Source: Ulota crispa (Eukaryota > Streptophyta > Bryopsida > Orthotrichales > Orthotrichaceae). From it: 64,000 bases of DNA. The notes beneath the pieces are model-generated. The model was not told the origin of the DNA, did no database searches, and saw only the letters and a list, made by a program, of their open reading frames with translations. The stretch is from positions 33,814,002-33,878,001 of the forward strand of contig OY987242.1 in the NCBI GenBank assembly GCA_963920765.1, given 5' to 3'. Both the position numbers and the translations under genes were made by a program. Of this stretch, positions 46,857-60,800 are shown piece after piece. Position 1 is the stretch's first letter; each line of letters begins with the position of its first letter.

Positions 46857-46913
46857 TAGAATGCATGTAAGAAGGAAAAGAAAAGGACAACAAATAAAAC
46901 CATCCATCTATCT

Positions 46914-47160
46914 ATCTATACTACTAAGTGGGAGGATTTCCCTAAGTGCACCCTTTTCTAGAGCCTTCTAGAATTTCTCATTGTAAGTTGAAGCAACAAA
47001 AGATGCCCAAGATATAGAACACCTAGTGCTTTGCTATACTACTAAGTGGGAGGATTTCCCTAAGTGCGCCCTTTTCTAGAACCTTTTAGAATTTCTCATT
47101 GTAAGTTAAAGCAACAAAGGACACCCAAATATAGAACACAAATTGCTTTGCAACCATGTC
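46914..47160 (+). repeat. 119-bp duplication, Helitron-like 5' end
   Basis: CTATACTACTAAGTGGGAGG is repeated at 46917 and 47035 with the following 100 bp. The first copy is preceded by A-TC, giving A|TCTATACTACTAAG, which resembles known plant Helitron 5' ends. A third, decayed unit follows. No matching 3' end could be assigned. Confidence 0.45.
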
Positions 47161-48538
47161 CATTTCCAAGATTTTGTAGAATTTTTTGGTGGAAGTCAAA
47201 ACAATAAAGGATGACCCAAATATAGAACACCAAACGCCCTCCAACCATGTTCTAGAAATCAATAAAATGCCAAGCACCTCCTAGCAAAATATAAAAGAGT
47301 AGCATTGTGATGAAAGCAATTGGTATTGTTGGTTTCAAAAAAGGACTAAAATGATAATGCATGTGAAGTAGATTCTACACCAATTGTGAGATATTGATTT
47401 TTTGTATAGTACATCAAGATTAGATTCTAGACCAATTGGTTTGTAAGATATCAATCTTTTATAAAGGTGAATGTTGCAATATCCATACATGTCCTACTCA
47501 TACAAAGCATGTGCCTTTATACTAGTATTGTATATGCACATTCCGCCATAGAGTCAAACATTGTCAGTAATATTCATCCAATTTTGGCAAGCCTAATGTT
47601 TCTTTTACATGAGTTTGACAATTTCATCCATTTTTACCTAATTCTTTTTCTGTTAAAGAATATGATGTCAAATGAGGTAAGGTTTTGACAAAGTTCCCTA
47701 AAGAAATCAACTAGAGCAAGCTACATCAACTTGGTGGTGAAGGGCATAAAGAGAACACATACCCAAAACAATGAGCAAGGAGATACAAAAAAATAATAGA
47801 AAGAGTCAAATGAAGTGACAAAAACACAAGTAGAAATTTGAATCTAACAAAATAAAATTGACAAAGTTTTCAAAAAAAGGTCAATTATGGTATAAATATT
47901 TAGGCAATGTTTGGTGCATGCATTCAAAACACTAGTTAAAAATGAGAAACGTCCATTATTTGCAAGCAAAGCTCTAAATTTCCTTGGACATTAGGCTAGA
48001 GAGCAAAGTTTTCTTAAATGGGGGTGCACTTTAAACATTTTTAGGTCAATGTACTTTAAAAATTAAGTAGAAGTTGGAATTGACCCACTTTTATTCATAT
48101 TTCTTACAATACTTAGTGAATTAATATGAATTTTTGTCAATAAGAAATGGAGTTGCTCTATGTGTGCCCTAATCCTAAAATTTTCACTTCATGTACATTC
48201 AAAACTTCAAAATGCTCTTTGTTAGAGGGTGCTTTTAAATGAGGGCAGTTTCAAAATAATGCATTTGTAATGTTAGCATCATAAATGTATGACAACATTA
48301 TCATTACAAAATTAAAACAATTAGCTTTCTTAGATAAAATGCAACTTGATCAACAAATAGTTAATGGCCCATTCAATCAAATTTGTGACCATAGCTTTAT
48401 TTTGGGATTTTTTGGACAAATCAATAGTAATTCCAATTTTTGATTTAAACTATATACTAGATTAAACTATCTTTCTATTATGTTTTCCAAACCATGATTA
48501 TTGTAGTAAAAAGTGTCCTTGAAGAAAATAGTGTACAG
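47161..48538. other. no gene; dispersed repeat 47720-48100
   Basis: 47720-48100 is a diverged copy of 39255-39660 (phosphatase intron 3). Otherwise AT-rich. Confidence 0.4.
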
Positions 48539-48767
48539 TAGAACCTCCCTAAAGTAATATCTCTCTAAACTAACATGCTCTATAAACTAATGTATAACAC
48601 AAATCTCAATGGCAAGGTCATAATTTTAAAAACCCAAACTACTTATAATGTTATCCCGGCACTAACTTCAAAGTTACTTCATTTACACTTCCACAAAATT
48701 AACTAATAACTTACTAAAACTAATCTGATTCTTGGAGTCCCAACCATATTAATTTAGGAACGTTCTA
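48539..48767. mobile_element. MITE, family H
   Basis: Ends TAGAACCTCCCTAAAGTAAT and the inverse of ATTAATTTAGGAACGTTCTA; body matches 11602-11832. Confidence 0.75.
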
Positions 48768-50234
48768 CTATATTGTGCTCAATATTTGTTTGGTCATATA
48801 ATATATATTACTAGAACAAAGCATCGATGTTCTCTCAAACTAATCGTGCATCTTATTTTCAAAATTTAATCAAAGGTGAAATTCTAGAAAATCATAAAAA
48901 ACAAAATCTTGTGTAATTTGCAACTTGTGGCTCCTTGCGCTTGATGTGAATTTAATCCATAGTATACATATTTTTAGAATTTGAGACCAAATAACAGAAT
49001 GAATGTCATCGACTCTAATTATACAACAACTTGCAAACTTGAATTTTTTTCAAAATTGAATATTTTGTTGCAATTTGAAGTCTGGGGTCACAACTACAAT
49101 CTTTAAATTTTCAAATTACAAGATCAATTGGTTTACACTATGCAATTTTACACCATAATATAAACTTATAATGAATTCCCCAACGATATTAGCTCTTTTT
49201 GTGTATAGTATTATTTTTTTACTTTTTCTTCAAATTTTTTTATAACTTTAGATATTCACAAAAAAATCTAAATTTTTAATGAACTATAGGAGGAAGGTGT
49301 TTGCTTCTTTGAAAATCAAAAAATGAAAATTACATTAAAGTGTAATTGCTAAATAAACGTATACAAAGTGAAACTTTGGAATTGCAACTAAGTGGTCATA
49401 TTCCCAACATTCAAGGGTCAATAGCCCAAAAAGGGGAGATTTCATGTTTAGATGAAATATGCGTAGATGCTAGATAAGAAAATTTTTTAGATGGGATGTG
49501 AAACTTGCATGGATGAGACATAAAACTTGCATAGTTGAGACATAAAACTTGCATAGATAAGATGTGGAACTTGCATACATGGGATGTGGGATTAGGCTGT
49601 TGCATTGTTCCAAATATCCATTTGTCTAATTTGCCCAACTAAGCTCTTGCTAGTTCAATGTAGTCTACTCATAGTTTATTTCAACAAATAATAAAAATGG
49701 CATATGTGAACTTACCTTGTACACGTTGAGTACACATATGGCTCCCAACATGGAGTCAAGGTGTGGACTCATATGCAATGGCGCAAATGCATGGTTGTAG
49801 CAAGGACGTAGTAGCAAGGGCGCTAACTTTGTATTTGAGCAAAGATGCTAGGGTAGGTGCAAATATTCTCTAGGCACAAACATTTGCTCCCTATTGCAAA
49901 CGTCCACACCTTGCCATTTAATGTTGTTGCCTACTTGAACTTAGACCCATGCAAGCACATTGTTGCCCAAACCTTGAGTTTGCTATCTAACGTGGTCTCC
50001 CCAAACTTAAATACTTGCCCTAACATTTGCATCTTAATTCTAGCATAGACAACCACGTTGCCATATCAAAGGTCATGGCAGGGCAATGAAAATACAATAA
50101 TGTAGTTATCTTTTTACTTTCAAAGTTGAAAACCCTAATACTCAACATTAGGCAAGAGTGCCAATCCATGCCATCCCGACCGCCCACATGTGTCCAATGA
50201 CAAAAACTTGTCCAAAATAAAAGCTGTGGTGGGA
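48768..50234. other. no gene seen
   Basis: A loose direct repeat of GAGACATAAAACTTGCATAG-like sequence (four units) lies at 49480-49590. Nothing coding. Confidence 0.4.
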
Positions 50235-50517
50235 CATACATTGAATATTGTGTTTAGGTTACCCTACACTAATTTCTTGACATTTTACACTATGTAACTA
50301 TTTATGGTTGCTACATTAGTATTCATAAATAAAAACTTGCAACAAGCAAAATTTAAAGGGCTTGACAGCAGCAACAACAACAAAGCTGAGAAAAAACAAA
50401 TTTTTGACGTTTAAGTTGTAAATCATGCAAAATCCAAAATTTTAAAAAGTTGCATGCACCTCCAAGTAGCAAGGCAACCCAATTGCCAAGGCAACCTAAA
50501 TGCAATATTCAGTGTAG
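50235..50517. mobile_element. MITE, family A
   Basis: ACATTGAATATTGTGTTTAG at the left; the inverse of CTAAATGCAATATTCAGTGT at the right. Confidence 0.7.
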
Positions 50518-51488
50518 TGTAAACGGACCCTAATATAAACAAAAAAAACTCATAAAAACAACCCCATTGGTGAAGATGGCTCCAACACTAGTAGAAAACT
50601 TAGCACAAAATCAACAAAATTTCAACCAAAAACTGTTGATTTTTTCTGTGAATTTGGTCAAGTTGATTTGGATACTTTTTTGTTGATTTTTTGTTGATTT
50701 TTTGTTGATTATTTACAGTATTCTATTAATTTTTTGTTGATTTCTGTTACATATTTTATGTTGTTCAATTCTATTTCTTTTTTTTTTTAAATTTTTTTTT
50801 CATAGAATTTGTTTTTATTTTATGAAAAAGTGAACTTTTTAGAGGACAAGCAGTTACCCCAACCGGCGAGCAGCTGCTCAAACCCTCGAGCAGCTGCTGG
50901 CAGTGGGGTTTGAACCCCCCATCTCTATCCTCACACTCTACAACTCAATCACATTCTCAAAAACCACTAGAGAATGTGCAAGTACACATGCACACAAAAG
51001 TATCATGATTCTATTTGTACATTAAATGTTCATGTCTTTAGTAATCCACTAGACTTTGGAGGCTATTTCTGCCCATTAAAGGACTTTTTTCAAAAAACTT
51101 AGAACTAAGAAAAGTTAGCAAATGCATTTTACTTTCACCTCCAACAATTTTTTTTGGATTTCAATCTTTTTATCAAAAATTATGAGCTAAAATCAGAGAA
51201 AGTGTTTAGAAATTTTAAATAAATTGTTTATTTCCATCCTTTTGATTTTGTTTATAAATTTTTTTTGGAATTCACAAATCTCATAAGGATTGTTGCAGGC
51301 AAAGGTTGGATTCATTAATAATTATTATTTAGTGCTACTTTTTTTGTAAAAAGAACCTTATTTTGTTAAAATAGCCTCCATAGTTTGATAGCTTCAAATA
51401 ACATGAAATCGTAAAAAGTTACGGAATGAAAACCTTGCACTTATAAAATCAAAATTCTAGACCTTTGAATAGTTTTGGATAGTTTTTA

Positions 51489-51901
51489 AGGGCATTAATA
51501 TGTGAACCACACCCTTTGAACTACTATACCACACCCCAAGGTAAATTTTAGATTTCTACCATCAAAAATTTGCATTTGAGAATTTTGAATTCAAATTTGG
51601 ACTTAGAGACCATGATATTGTCTAGGACCATAAAAAAAGTTGCAATTCAACAACACCCAATGAAAAAACTTATCTTTTTTTACAAACAAAAGTAAAAGTA
51701 ACAATTTTCTCCCTAACTAAACTTTTTCATTGGGTGTTGTTGAATTGCAATTTTTTTATGGTTCTAGACAATACCATGGTCTCTAAGTCCAAATCTAAAT
51801 TCAAAATCTTCAAATTCAACTTTTTGATGGTAGAAATCTAAAAACTACCCCGTGGTGTGGTATAGTAATTAGAAGGGTGTGGTACACATATCAATTCCCA
51901 T
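51489..51901. mobile_element. foldback MITE, family F, inside CACTA
   Basis: Same palindrome as 30133-30546: GTACCACACC-type ends and the inner AACACCCAATGAAAAA and TTTTTCATTGGGTGTT arms. Confidence 0.75.
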
Positions 51902-52559
51902 CTTTTAAAGCTTATAAAAATATTTTATAAGATTGTTTTCTTTTAATTCATTTGGTTAGTAATAGAAGGAAAAATACTAAAAATACCCTTTAAGTTTTTC
52001 AAAATATCAAGTTTACGCCAAAAATATGTGAAATATAAAAAATATTCCTTATTTTTTGTAGGAATATCAATTATACTCCTATTATTTTGGAAAATTAATA
52101 AAAAAACTCTTCTATTTTGAAATGTTAAATATATCCTTGTGTTATTTGAAATGTAAAAATCACCTTTGGTTTCTTGTAAGAATTTGCATTAAACTATACA
52201 CTTGGTTATCATATAACACAAAGATATTTTTGGTACTTTTAATCCTTGAGGGACATATATGATTATTTCAAAATTGAGGAGCATCATTTATATTTGTTTG
52301 TAAAGAAATTTTGGTATTTAAAACAACAAAATGTTGTACTTTTTATATAAAATTTTGTTGAATTAGTGAAGTTGTGTCCAAAAGTGTCCAGACTAATAGA
52401 AAACTATTGATTTTTTTGTTATTATGGTCATGTTTTTACTTGACTTTAAAGGCTGCTAATTTTAAATCTAACCAAATTGTGAAAAGTAAAGAAAATAAAA
52501 CCAGTCAATGTACACTCAAACTTCTAAGAGATTCTTTTTTTTGAAAACTTCTTTCATTT

Positions 52560-53335
52560 TTTTAAACTTCAAAAAAATTTAATGAGGTCCAAAAAGATTT
52601 TAGAAAGATTTCAAAAACAAACCTAAACTATTGTAATAGCTTTTTTATTAAAAATATTTTAAAGTATTTTGATGAATTACAAAAAGATTCCTAAAGGACT
52701 CTAATTCAGTCTAAGAGATTCTATTTCTATAAATATTTTGAAGTACTTTAACAAATTTCATAAAGATTTTAAAAAGATTCTCAAAGATTCCACAAAGGTT
52801 CTTGAAAATTCTCATAGATTCTCAAAGATTTTTTGAATTTCCAAAAAGATTCTCAAAAGATTCCCAAAGATTCCTAAAGATTCTTAAAGATTCTCAAAGC
52901 TTTTCAAAGCTCCCAGGAAGATTCCAAGATTATTCATAAAGATTTTCAAAAATTCTCAAAAAAATTCAAAATTCCTAGAACATTTCCAAAGATTCTCAAA
53001 TATTCCAAACTATTCTCAAAGATTCTCAAGAATTCTCAAAGATTCCTAAAAGATTCTCAAAGATTCTCAATTGTTCTCAAACATTCTCAAAGATTCCAAA
53101 AAAACTTGAAAAGATTTCCAAAGATTTCCAAAGATTTCCAAAGATTTCCAAAGATTCTCAAAGTTTCCTAAAAGATTCTCAAAGATTCCAAGAAGATTCT
53201 CAAAGATTCTAAAATCTTGAAAAGATTCTTAAATATTCTTAAAAATCTTGAAAAGATTCTCAACGATTCCCAAAAGATTCTTGAAGATTCATAAAGATTC
53301 ACAAAAAATTCCCAAAAGATCCTCAAAAGATTCCA
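52560..53335. repeat. 10-11-bp satellite AAAGATTCTC
   Basis: A degenerate array of about 70 short units (AAAGATTCTC, AAAGATTCC, AAAGATTTCC variants) filling the right part of the CACTA element. Confidence 0.9.
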
Positions 53336-53494
53336 AAATTTCTGTTGATTTAGATAATTGTGTCCAAATCAACAAGATATATTTAGTTTTTTACAAAATT
53401 CTGTTAAATTAGTTAATTCGCGTGAGCAAGTGCCCAAATCAACAAGAAACTGTTGATTTTTTGTTGTTTTGGAAGGAGTTTTCTACTAGTACAA

Positions 53495-54705
53495 GCTCAA
53501 ATATCATGCTATCAAACCGTGGCCTTAGGAGAATTTAAAGGGGTATAGCAGTGAGGAGATCAAGTACACTTTTATCTTTTCTTGCGCTCTTGGACCTACC
53601 TCATCTGAATTCAGTTATTTTTTAAGTTTTTGTTAGGACTTTGCTATGAAATATGACGTTCCATAAACTTGACTTGGGTCCAAAGTATAAGTCACATCCA
53701 ACGCAGGTTGCGTGCTCAAATTCTATACTACTTTAGTTGACAAAGTCCTATTTCGGTTGGCTTGGCTTGGAGTCTTTATCTTTAATAAGGAGGTGATGGG
53801 GCAATATTCAAAATTCTCTATTAACATCCAAAACACCCAAAGTTCAATATTATTTGTTATAAAGCGTTGGGTGTCAAGCATTGGATGTCTCTTTGTCACT
53901 CAAAATTTGAAATTCAAAAATGGGAGAGATAGAATAAAAGGTAAGGAAAGCAAAGGTGAAAAGTCACCAAAAAATTTGAGGGGGTTAATGGGTGGAGAAA
54001 CATTCAAATTTCAAAAAGATTGGTTGTACATTTAAAGTATAAAAAAAATCTAGCAAAATTTTCATGAAATGTATATGTTTGTAGTACAAATAGAGGCAGT
54101 ATCTAGTGCCAGCTGCTTGTGAAATACCAATTGGAATTGAGATATGGTCAATATTAGCAAGTAACGCTCAAATCTCCTCCAAACTCATCATGGAGCTTGG
54201 CCAACCTAGAAAATCTAGGTTAAAATCACAAACTTCATTTCACACAATTAATCCATAGAAGTAAGGCTCCAATTTTTCTTTAACGGGGAAAAAATTTAAC
54301 ATGAAGTTTGCCCAAAATAAATGAATTTCCAAAAAAAAAAACGTGTAAACCAGATTTTTTTCTTTTGTTAGGGTACATTATACCCATTTTTTTCTCTCCT
54401 ATGCAAAACGTGGACTTGGTTTCATGCTTAAAAATGTTAAATTTCAAACTCCAATTTTCATGGAACAGTTGAATTCGTGCAAACTTTAGAGTTGGTTTGT
54501 TCAACGGTTTCACCTAACCCTTTGTGTACCTTTGGATTTGGTTGTATCTGCAAAACCTAACTACCCATAGATGCCAGTCTAGTTATGCCACGTAGTACTT
54601 TTCAAACAGATAACATTATTTTTACGTCAAACTTGCTATCAACGTATAGTGTAGCAGCACCCATAAAGGTGAGGTCTCCATGGGCATGACCTACATATGC
54701 ACCCA
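53495..54705. other. no gene seen
   Basis: 53940-53990 is related to the minisatellite at 36955-37222. Frame 53712-54035 has no recognised domain. Confidence 0.35.
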
Positions 54706-55023
54706 TAAGGTAGGAGCACCCATAAGTGTCAAACGAAGGGTTTTGAACATGATGAGTATCAATAAATAACTAGCAAATTATAAAATCCTATTAGGAACAG
54801 AAAAATGTTGAGTTTGCACTTTCAAATGTATTATATGGATATTATGAGAATAAGTTGTGAATTTTTAAAGAGTGAACTGCCATTGCACCCATAACCACTT
54901 TCAAGGTTTCATGTTCACATGTTGTACATCCTTGTAATTACATCTATTCATTTCCACAGATTTTCCAAGATTTCAGTGGTGACAGTTATGGGGACAGTGA
55001 CGCTTATGGGTGTTCCTACCTTA
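54706..55023. mobile_element. MITE, family C (complete)
   Basis: TAAGGTAGGAGCACCCATAA and the inverse of ATGGGTGTTCCTACCTTA; very similar to 40961-41278. A solo end (CTTATGGGTGTTGCTACCTT) lies at 55593-55612. Confidence 0.8.
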
Positions 55024-57071
55024 TCTATGTTTTTTGGTCCCATGACAGACTAATATTAAAAAATTAGTTATGGGTAACAAAGTAATGGTTATGGGTGACA
55101 AAATAATGGTTTTGGGTGGCAAAATAATGGTTATGGCCTTATGGGTAGTGCATCCCATTTGTGTGCCAATGGATTTGGAAGTAAGTTCATAGTTTTGCAA
55201 TACCATGAGTAAATAAATAAAGGAGGAGAAGACACCATTCAAGTACATCAAGTATGGGATTTTGTCATCTTCCATGACTATTTTGAGTGCCCTATCTTAC
55301 TATTAAGTAACTATTCAAGCAAGTATTCTAACATATGAGCAGACTAAAGATTTTAATAAGCTTCTTTTTTAGCATCTCCTACATGCAAATATACATTTCC
55401 AAGTGATTTTGGATTTAAAAAACTCTTTATGAACAAATGCTTGCAACTTGAATTTTAAATTGATGCCAATATTTTTTGTTTTCTCATGCAGTATTTTTTT
55501 CAAAGTTCATTAATTGATTTTTGCTTAAGTAAAAATATTTTTTTCAAAGTTCATCAATTGATTTTCCTACTTCAAAATCCTTAATTTCACGCTTATGGGT
55601 GTTGCTACCTTACTATTATTACCAATCGTAAAGAAGAAATGCAATATTAAAGGCTATATTTTAATAAAATGTGTTGAGAGTTGTTAAAAAATTGTATTGC
55701 AAACACCAGAATAATAAAATCTTACGCATATTTAGCTAAATTGGTGGCTTCAACCAAAACCTTAGAGCCATCCAAATGGGAAATAAAGCATGGAAAATCA
55801 AAATGTACCACAAAAATCTAATAACAAAACACAAGAAAAATTAGTTTGACTTTTCAAAACGTTATTTCCTTCGTCAAGTTTGCCTTTTCATTGAGAAGGA
55901 AAGTAACACATGGTAGATTTTCAGAGTCTTACGTGTAGTTTAATTTTTGAATATAAAATGACACTACCTAGTTTAGGGTTTACGCTCTTAATGATGCATG
56001 AATCTCAAAGAAACTGCTATTTCTTTTATTTGAATCAACAACTAAATTTAGCCACGTTTGTCGACAGTGACCAACTGACCATCAGTTTATACTGCAGGAG
56101 TGTATTAATTCCCTTCTTCCTGAATCATACCCTTCACCTGACATTGTACATCAACATTAAATTTCTCGACAAGAGGACTGACGATACGGCAAAGAATTCA
56201 TGCACAATATTTTACAGTTCATGTTTGTTCAGTTGTAGAATTAGATAAACAAAAACCACAGCGTTCACCTGCTTGAATATCTTCACTGTCACTAAGTTAT
56301 AATACAATGCCACTAACTTACAAGTCATGGTAACTTAGTTATAAATGCTCAATACCGTTAAAAAAGTGCACTAAACCATCGGCAAAATTCTTAGTTTCTG
56401 CTGGTACTAACTTAAGTACTGATAGCACATTCCATGAGGCAACCTTTACCGGCATTGAAACAGCATAACAGTACCAAGTTTATGCCTACCTTCAGAACAA
56501 ACTTCACGATATGCAACAAAAAAACTGCACAAATGAGTACTAGTACTCACAAAAGGGTCAATACAGTTACAATTGCACAACCAACCATGTGCAAAAATCT
56601 CAACTTATATTACTTGGTGCTACTGATAGCACAATCCGCGAGGCAATGTCTTTGACCACCATTGAATTAGTATAATAGAAGAAAGCCCATGCCTGGCTTG
56701 AAGAACTACCTTTACACACTTTCACTTCCAGCATGCAACAGTAGGTATTGCACTCCACCATCGTTAATATACAAGCACCACTGTAGCTATCACCGAAAAC
56801 AAAAAAAACAGAACAAGATTCTAGGTCAAGATATTCAGTTATCTTCTAATAAAGTCCGTGCAAGAGAATGGAGCCAAAAGCAACGCTCCAATGAGAAATC
56901 GCAGCAAACCTGCACAATGAAGGAATAGCTAATAACACCGCTTCAATGAGAAATTGCAGCAAGAGTGTTGATGAAGGTGGTCCACTTTCACCTGAGATTT
57001 CAGCTCAACAAACAGGAGATCGTAACAGAAACGCCCTTAAGTTGATGTTTGAAAATTGGATTGGCGGTTCA
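55024..57071. other. no recognisable gene
   Basis: Three ATGGTTATGGGTGACAAA-like units near 55065-55130. 55900-56900 has small open frames with no family match. This is the 3' side of the minus-strand gene at 57530. Confidence 0.35.
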
Positions 57072-57530
57072 TCATCCTACAGCCATCGAACATTTCGGCA
57101 TCTGCATACAAGACGGGCGAAAGTAGAGCACACCGTTGCTAAGATACTGCGACGTCTTGACGATGATCTTCTCCTTCATGATGCGAGCTCGAAGCGGGAG
57201 GCGGTACTTGCATGCCACGACGGCCCACGCTGCAGCTTTTAAGCGAGTGAGCGACTTCTTCACCTTCTCGGGTGACACGGGAGCCTTCGGTGACGACGCT
57301 CTTGTGAAGGTATAGGTGCGCAAATAGGCCTGCCTGCGTCCGTAATCGCGAGGGGAAATATAAAGCTCGTCGAAGTCGTCTGTGTCGCAGTAGTTCTTTC
57401 CTAATTGCGAGAACGGCATCAAAATAACTCCTCCCTCGGGTCTATCCGAGTCTACGGTGCGCCTGCTGATTACATTGGAAATGTTCCCGAATGGAGAGCG
57501 CTTTCCCGGAGATATTCCGTATGAGCTCAT
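57072..57530 (-). CDS. uncharacterised basic plant protein (152 aa)
   Basis: One uninterrupted frame with GC-richer, codon-like composition in AT-rich surroundings. It starts MSSYGISPGKRSPFG. The middle is MPFSQLGKNYCDTDDFDELY, then RRQAYLRTYTFTR. The C-terminal third is basic (VKKSLTRLKAA, KYRLPLRARIMKEK). No transmembrane segment, signal peptide or catalytic motif is visible, and I do not recognise a named family. The tail after RIMKEK is less convincing and could read past a donor site. Upstream, on the gene strand, come an AGGGTTTAG motif, then a 3-kb tandem array, and a CT-rich stretch at 60915-61050 that could be a first untranslated exon (donor CTATG|GTGAGA at 60913). The function is unknown. 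Confidence 0.6.
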   Translation of the reverse strand: MSSYGISPGKRSPFGNISNVISRRTVDSDRPEGGVILMPFSQLGKNYCDTDDFDELYISPRDYGRRQAYLRTYTFTRASSPKAPVSPEKVKKSLTRLKAAAWAVVACKYRLPLRARIMKEKIIVKTSQYLSNGVLYFRPSCMQMPKCSMAVG

Positions 57531-57878
57531 CGTCGCTCCACGAAGCGATAACAGAATACTATGGTGGAAAACTAAACCCTAAGTTTTCAAACAATTCCTC
57601 TTTCTCTATTCTTAAAGTCCTGCCGGCTCGATGTAACTATGATAACAGCAAGCACTGATTGTCTGAGAAAGAAATACAAGTCGAGGCCACGATGACGAGT
57701 TCCACACCGAACTCTCAAGTGTGATTGCCAGAACTTAGTACTGTCCTCTCCCTTTCATGAATGTTGAACCGCAAATCGCCATAGCCAAATCCCGGCTGGT
57801 ACAACACGTCTCTTTAACTCAAAGACTCTGCTCCGCGAGAAACCTGAATGCACAAAATAACGAGCGGTTCAAGAAACA

Positions 57879-60800
57879 TCAATTTTAACCATAGAAGGAT
57901 CCTCGCCGTCACTAAATCAGAGGCTACATACAGCTACGCATTTGCAATTACAGCTCTCAACCTAACGTCCATGGATTCTAGTACGCACTTTTTCTCTGAA
58001 ACGCCACAAAAGCACGAAACCTCTAGAAACAAAATTACCACGTACGTAGGCTCTTAAGCAAGAGTATCGATTCCAAACACTTCTTATCAATCAAAGGATC
58101 CTACAACACAAAAACCTGAAAATACACAACAACGAGCGATTCAAGCTCGGAGGAAACACCAGTTCGATCATACTAAACTGACTAGAACCAATAACTCAAT
58201 TGCAATTGCACCTCCGAGGGATCTCAACATCATCAATCTGATACTCAACTCTCTGCAATTCCTACAAGGCCTTTAGAAACAAAATCCATAGACACACACT
58301 CCTACGAAAACTCGCCAAATCGTGCGTGCCTATGTACTTCTTACCAATTAAGAGACTATGTTCCACAGCACCTCTAATAATATAGCACCGAGCAGTTCAC
58401 GATTTACAAAAACTTCGGTTCGACCACATAGAACGGGCTACATACAACTACTCAATCGCAAGTGCAGCCGCTTCACATCAATCCGATACACGCTTCTTCT
58501 CTGCAACCAATACGGAGGCTATAGAAAACGAAAGTACCACGTACGTATATACACTCCTTAGAAAGCGCGCCTACTACTAATTTCATCTTACCAATCGAAA
58601 GACTCTCTTCCACAGTACGTGATAAACACACTCAACAACGATTGATTAAACATCATATTCGATTATAGAAAGATCCTCACCATCACGCAACAATGGCGAC
58701 ACAGAACTACTCAATTGCAACACACAATTCTTCTCTATAAAATCTTCAGAAAAACACTAACGCCTCCAAAAACAATACAGCACCAAGCAGTTCATGATTT
58801 ACAAAAACATCAGTACGATCACACAGAAATGGCTACATACAACTACTCAATTGCAAGTACCACGTACATACACTCCTAAGAAAGTGCGCCTATCTCTAAT
58901 TTCATCTTACCAATCGAATGACTCTGTTCCACGGTACGTGATAAACACACAGCGATGATTGATTAAACATCAAATTCGATTATAGAAATGTCTTTACCAT
59001 CACGCAACAATGGCGACACAGAACTACTCAATTGCAACACACAATTCTTATCTGCAACATCTTCAGAAAAACACTCACGCCTCCAAATACAACACAACAC
59101 CGAGCAGTTCGTGCTTTACAAAAACATCACTCCGATCATACAGAACTGGCTACATACTGTACTCAATTACAATTGCAGCTCCTTCACATCAATCCGATAC
59201 ACACTTTCTTTTCTGCAACAAGTACGGAGGCTATAGAAAACAAAAGTACTACGTAAATACACTCCTAAGAAAGCGCGTCTATCTCTAATTACATCTTATC
59301 AATCGAAAGACTCTGTACGTGGTAAACACACAACGACGATTCATTAAACATCAAATTCGATCATAGAAAGATCTTTACCATCAAGCAACAATGGCGACAC
59401 AGAACTACTCAATTGCAACACACAATTCTCCACTGCAAAATCCTCAGCAAAACACTCACGCTTCCAGAAACGAAGGTACACACTCGAGAAAGCACGACAA
59501 CATACAAATCTCACCGGAGAGCAGGCAAACTCATCAGTTCTCGTCTGTTGTCCATCACCAAAAGACCTACAGTACTATCATAGCTGCTCTGTTTTTTTCA
59601 AACTTACTGCTCGCGAAACTAAACTTCGACAAGTAAGTTAATAGTTTCGCCGATTGAACCTCCGACCTTGTCAAAGAGTCACCTACTCACGACTCTCGAG
59701 CTCGGTAACCAAAAAAACAGGTAGCCGACGACAATTGATTAAACATCAAATTCGATCATAGAAAGATATTTACCATCACGCAACAATGGCGACACAGAAC
59801 TACTCAATTGCAACACACAATTCTTCTCGGCAAAATTTACAGAAAAACACTCACGCTTCTAGAGACGAAGGTAATTACTCGAGAAAGCACGGTAACATAC
59901 AAATCTCACCTCAGCTGCTGCCTAGAGCAAGGCAAACTCATCAGTTCTCTCGTTTGTCGTCCGTCACTAAAAATACCTACAGTACTTCATAGCTGCTCTG
60001 TTTTTTCCAAACTTACTGCTCGCAAACTAAACTTGTACGAGTAAGCTTAACAGTTTCGCCGATTGAACCTCCGACCTTGTCAAAGAGTTATCTCCTCAGG
60101 ACTCTCGAGCTCGGTAACCAAGAAAACAGGTAGCCGACGACGATTGGTTAAACATCAAATTCGATCATAGAAAGATCCTCTCCATCACGCAATAATGGCG
60201 ACACAGAACTACTCAATTGCAACTCACAATTCTTCGCTGCAAAATCTACAGAAAAACACTCACGCGTCCAGAAACGAAGGTACACACTCAAGAAAGCATG
60301 CTGCTGCCGAGAGCAAGGCATACTCATCAGTTCTCGTTTGTCGTCCGTCACCAAAAAACCTGCAGTACTTTCATAGCTGCTCTGTTTTTTTCCAAACTTA
60401 CTGCTCGTAAACTAAACGTCTACAAGTAAGCTTAACAGTTCTGCCGATTGAACCTCCGACCTTGTTAATTAGTCATCTCCTCACGACTCTCGAGCGAGGT
60501 AACCAAAAAACCTGGTAGCGGACGACAATTGATTAAACATCATATTCGATCATAGAAAGATCCTCACCAATACGCAACAATGGCGACACAGAAATAATCA
60601 ATTGCAACAACACACAATTCTTCGCTGCAAAATCTACAGAAAACCACTCACGCTTCTAGAAACGAAGGTACACACTCGAGAAAGCACGACAACATACAAA
60701 TCTCACCCGAGAGCAAGGCAAACTCATCAGTTCTCGTCTGTTGTTCGTCACCAAAAGACCTGCAGTACTTCCACAGCTGCTCTGTTTTTTTCTAAACTTA

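Larger units (their letters stand above)
50586..53491. mobile_element. CACTA element, non-autonomous (2.9 kb)
   Basis: Left end CACTAGTAGAAAAC; inverted right end TACTAGTAGAAAAC (first base mutated). The triplet CAA is duplicated at 50583-50585 and 53492-53494, as expected for CACTA (En/Spm). Subterminal TGTTGATTTTTTGTTG repeats occur at both sides. No transposase frame. Inside are GAGCAGCTGCTC palindromes (50857-50900), a family F foldback and a 10-mer satellite. Confidence 0.85.

Noticed and set aside
47920-47936. Possible Helitron 3' end (AAAACACTAGT)
   Set aside because: Similarity to the related repeat at 39255-39660 continues past the CTAG, so it is not a terminus.
54706-55023. Family C as a riboswitch-like conserved RNA
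   Set aside because: The strong conservation is explained by MITE copies with inverted ends.
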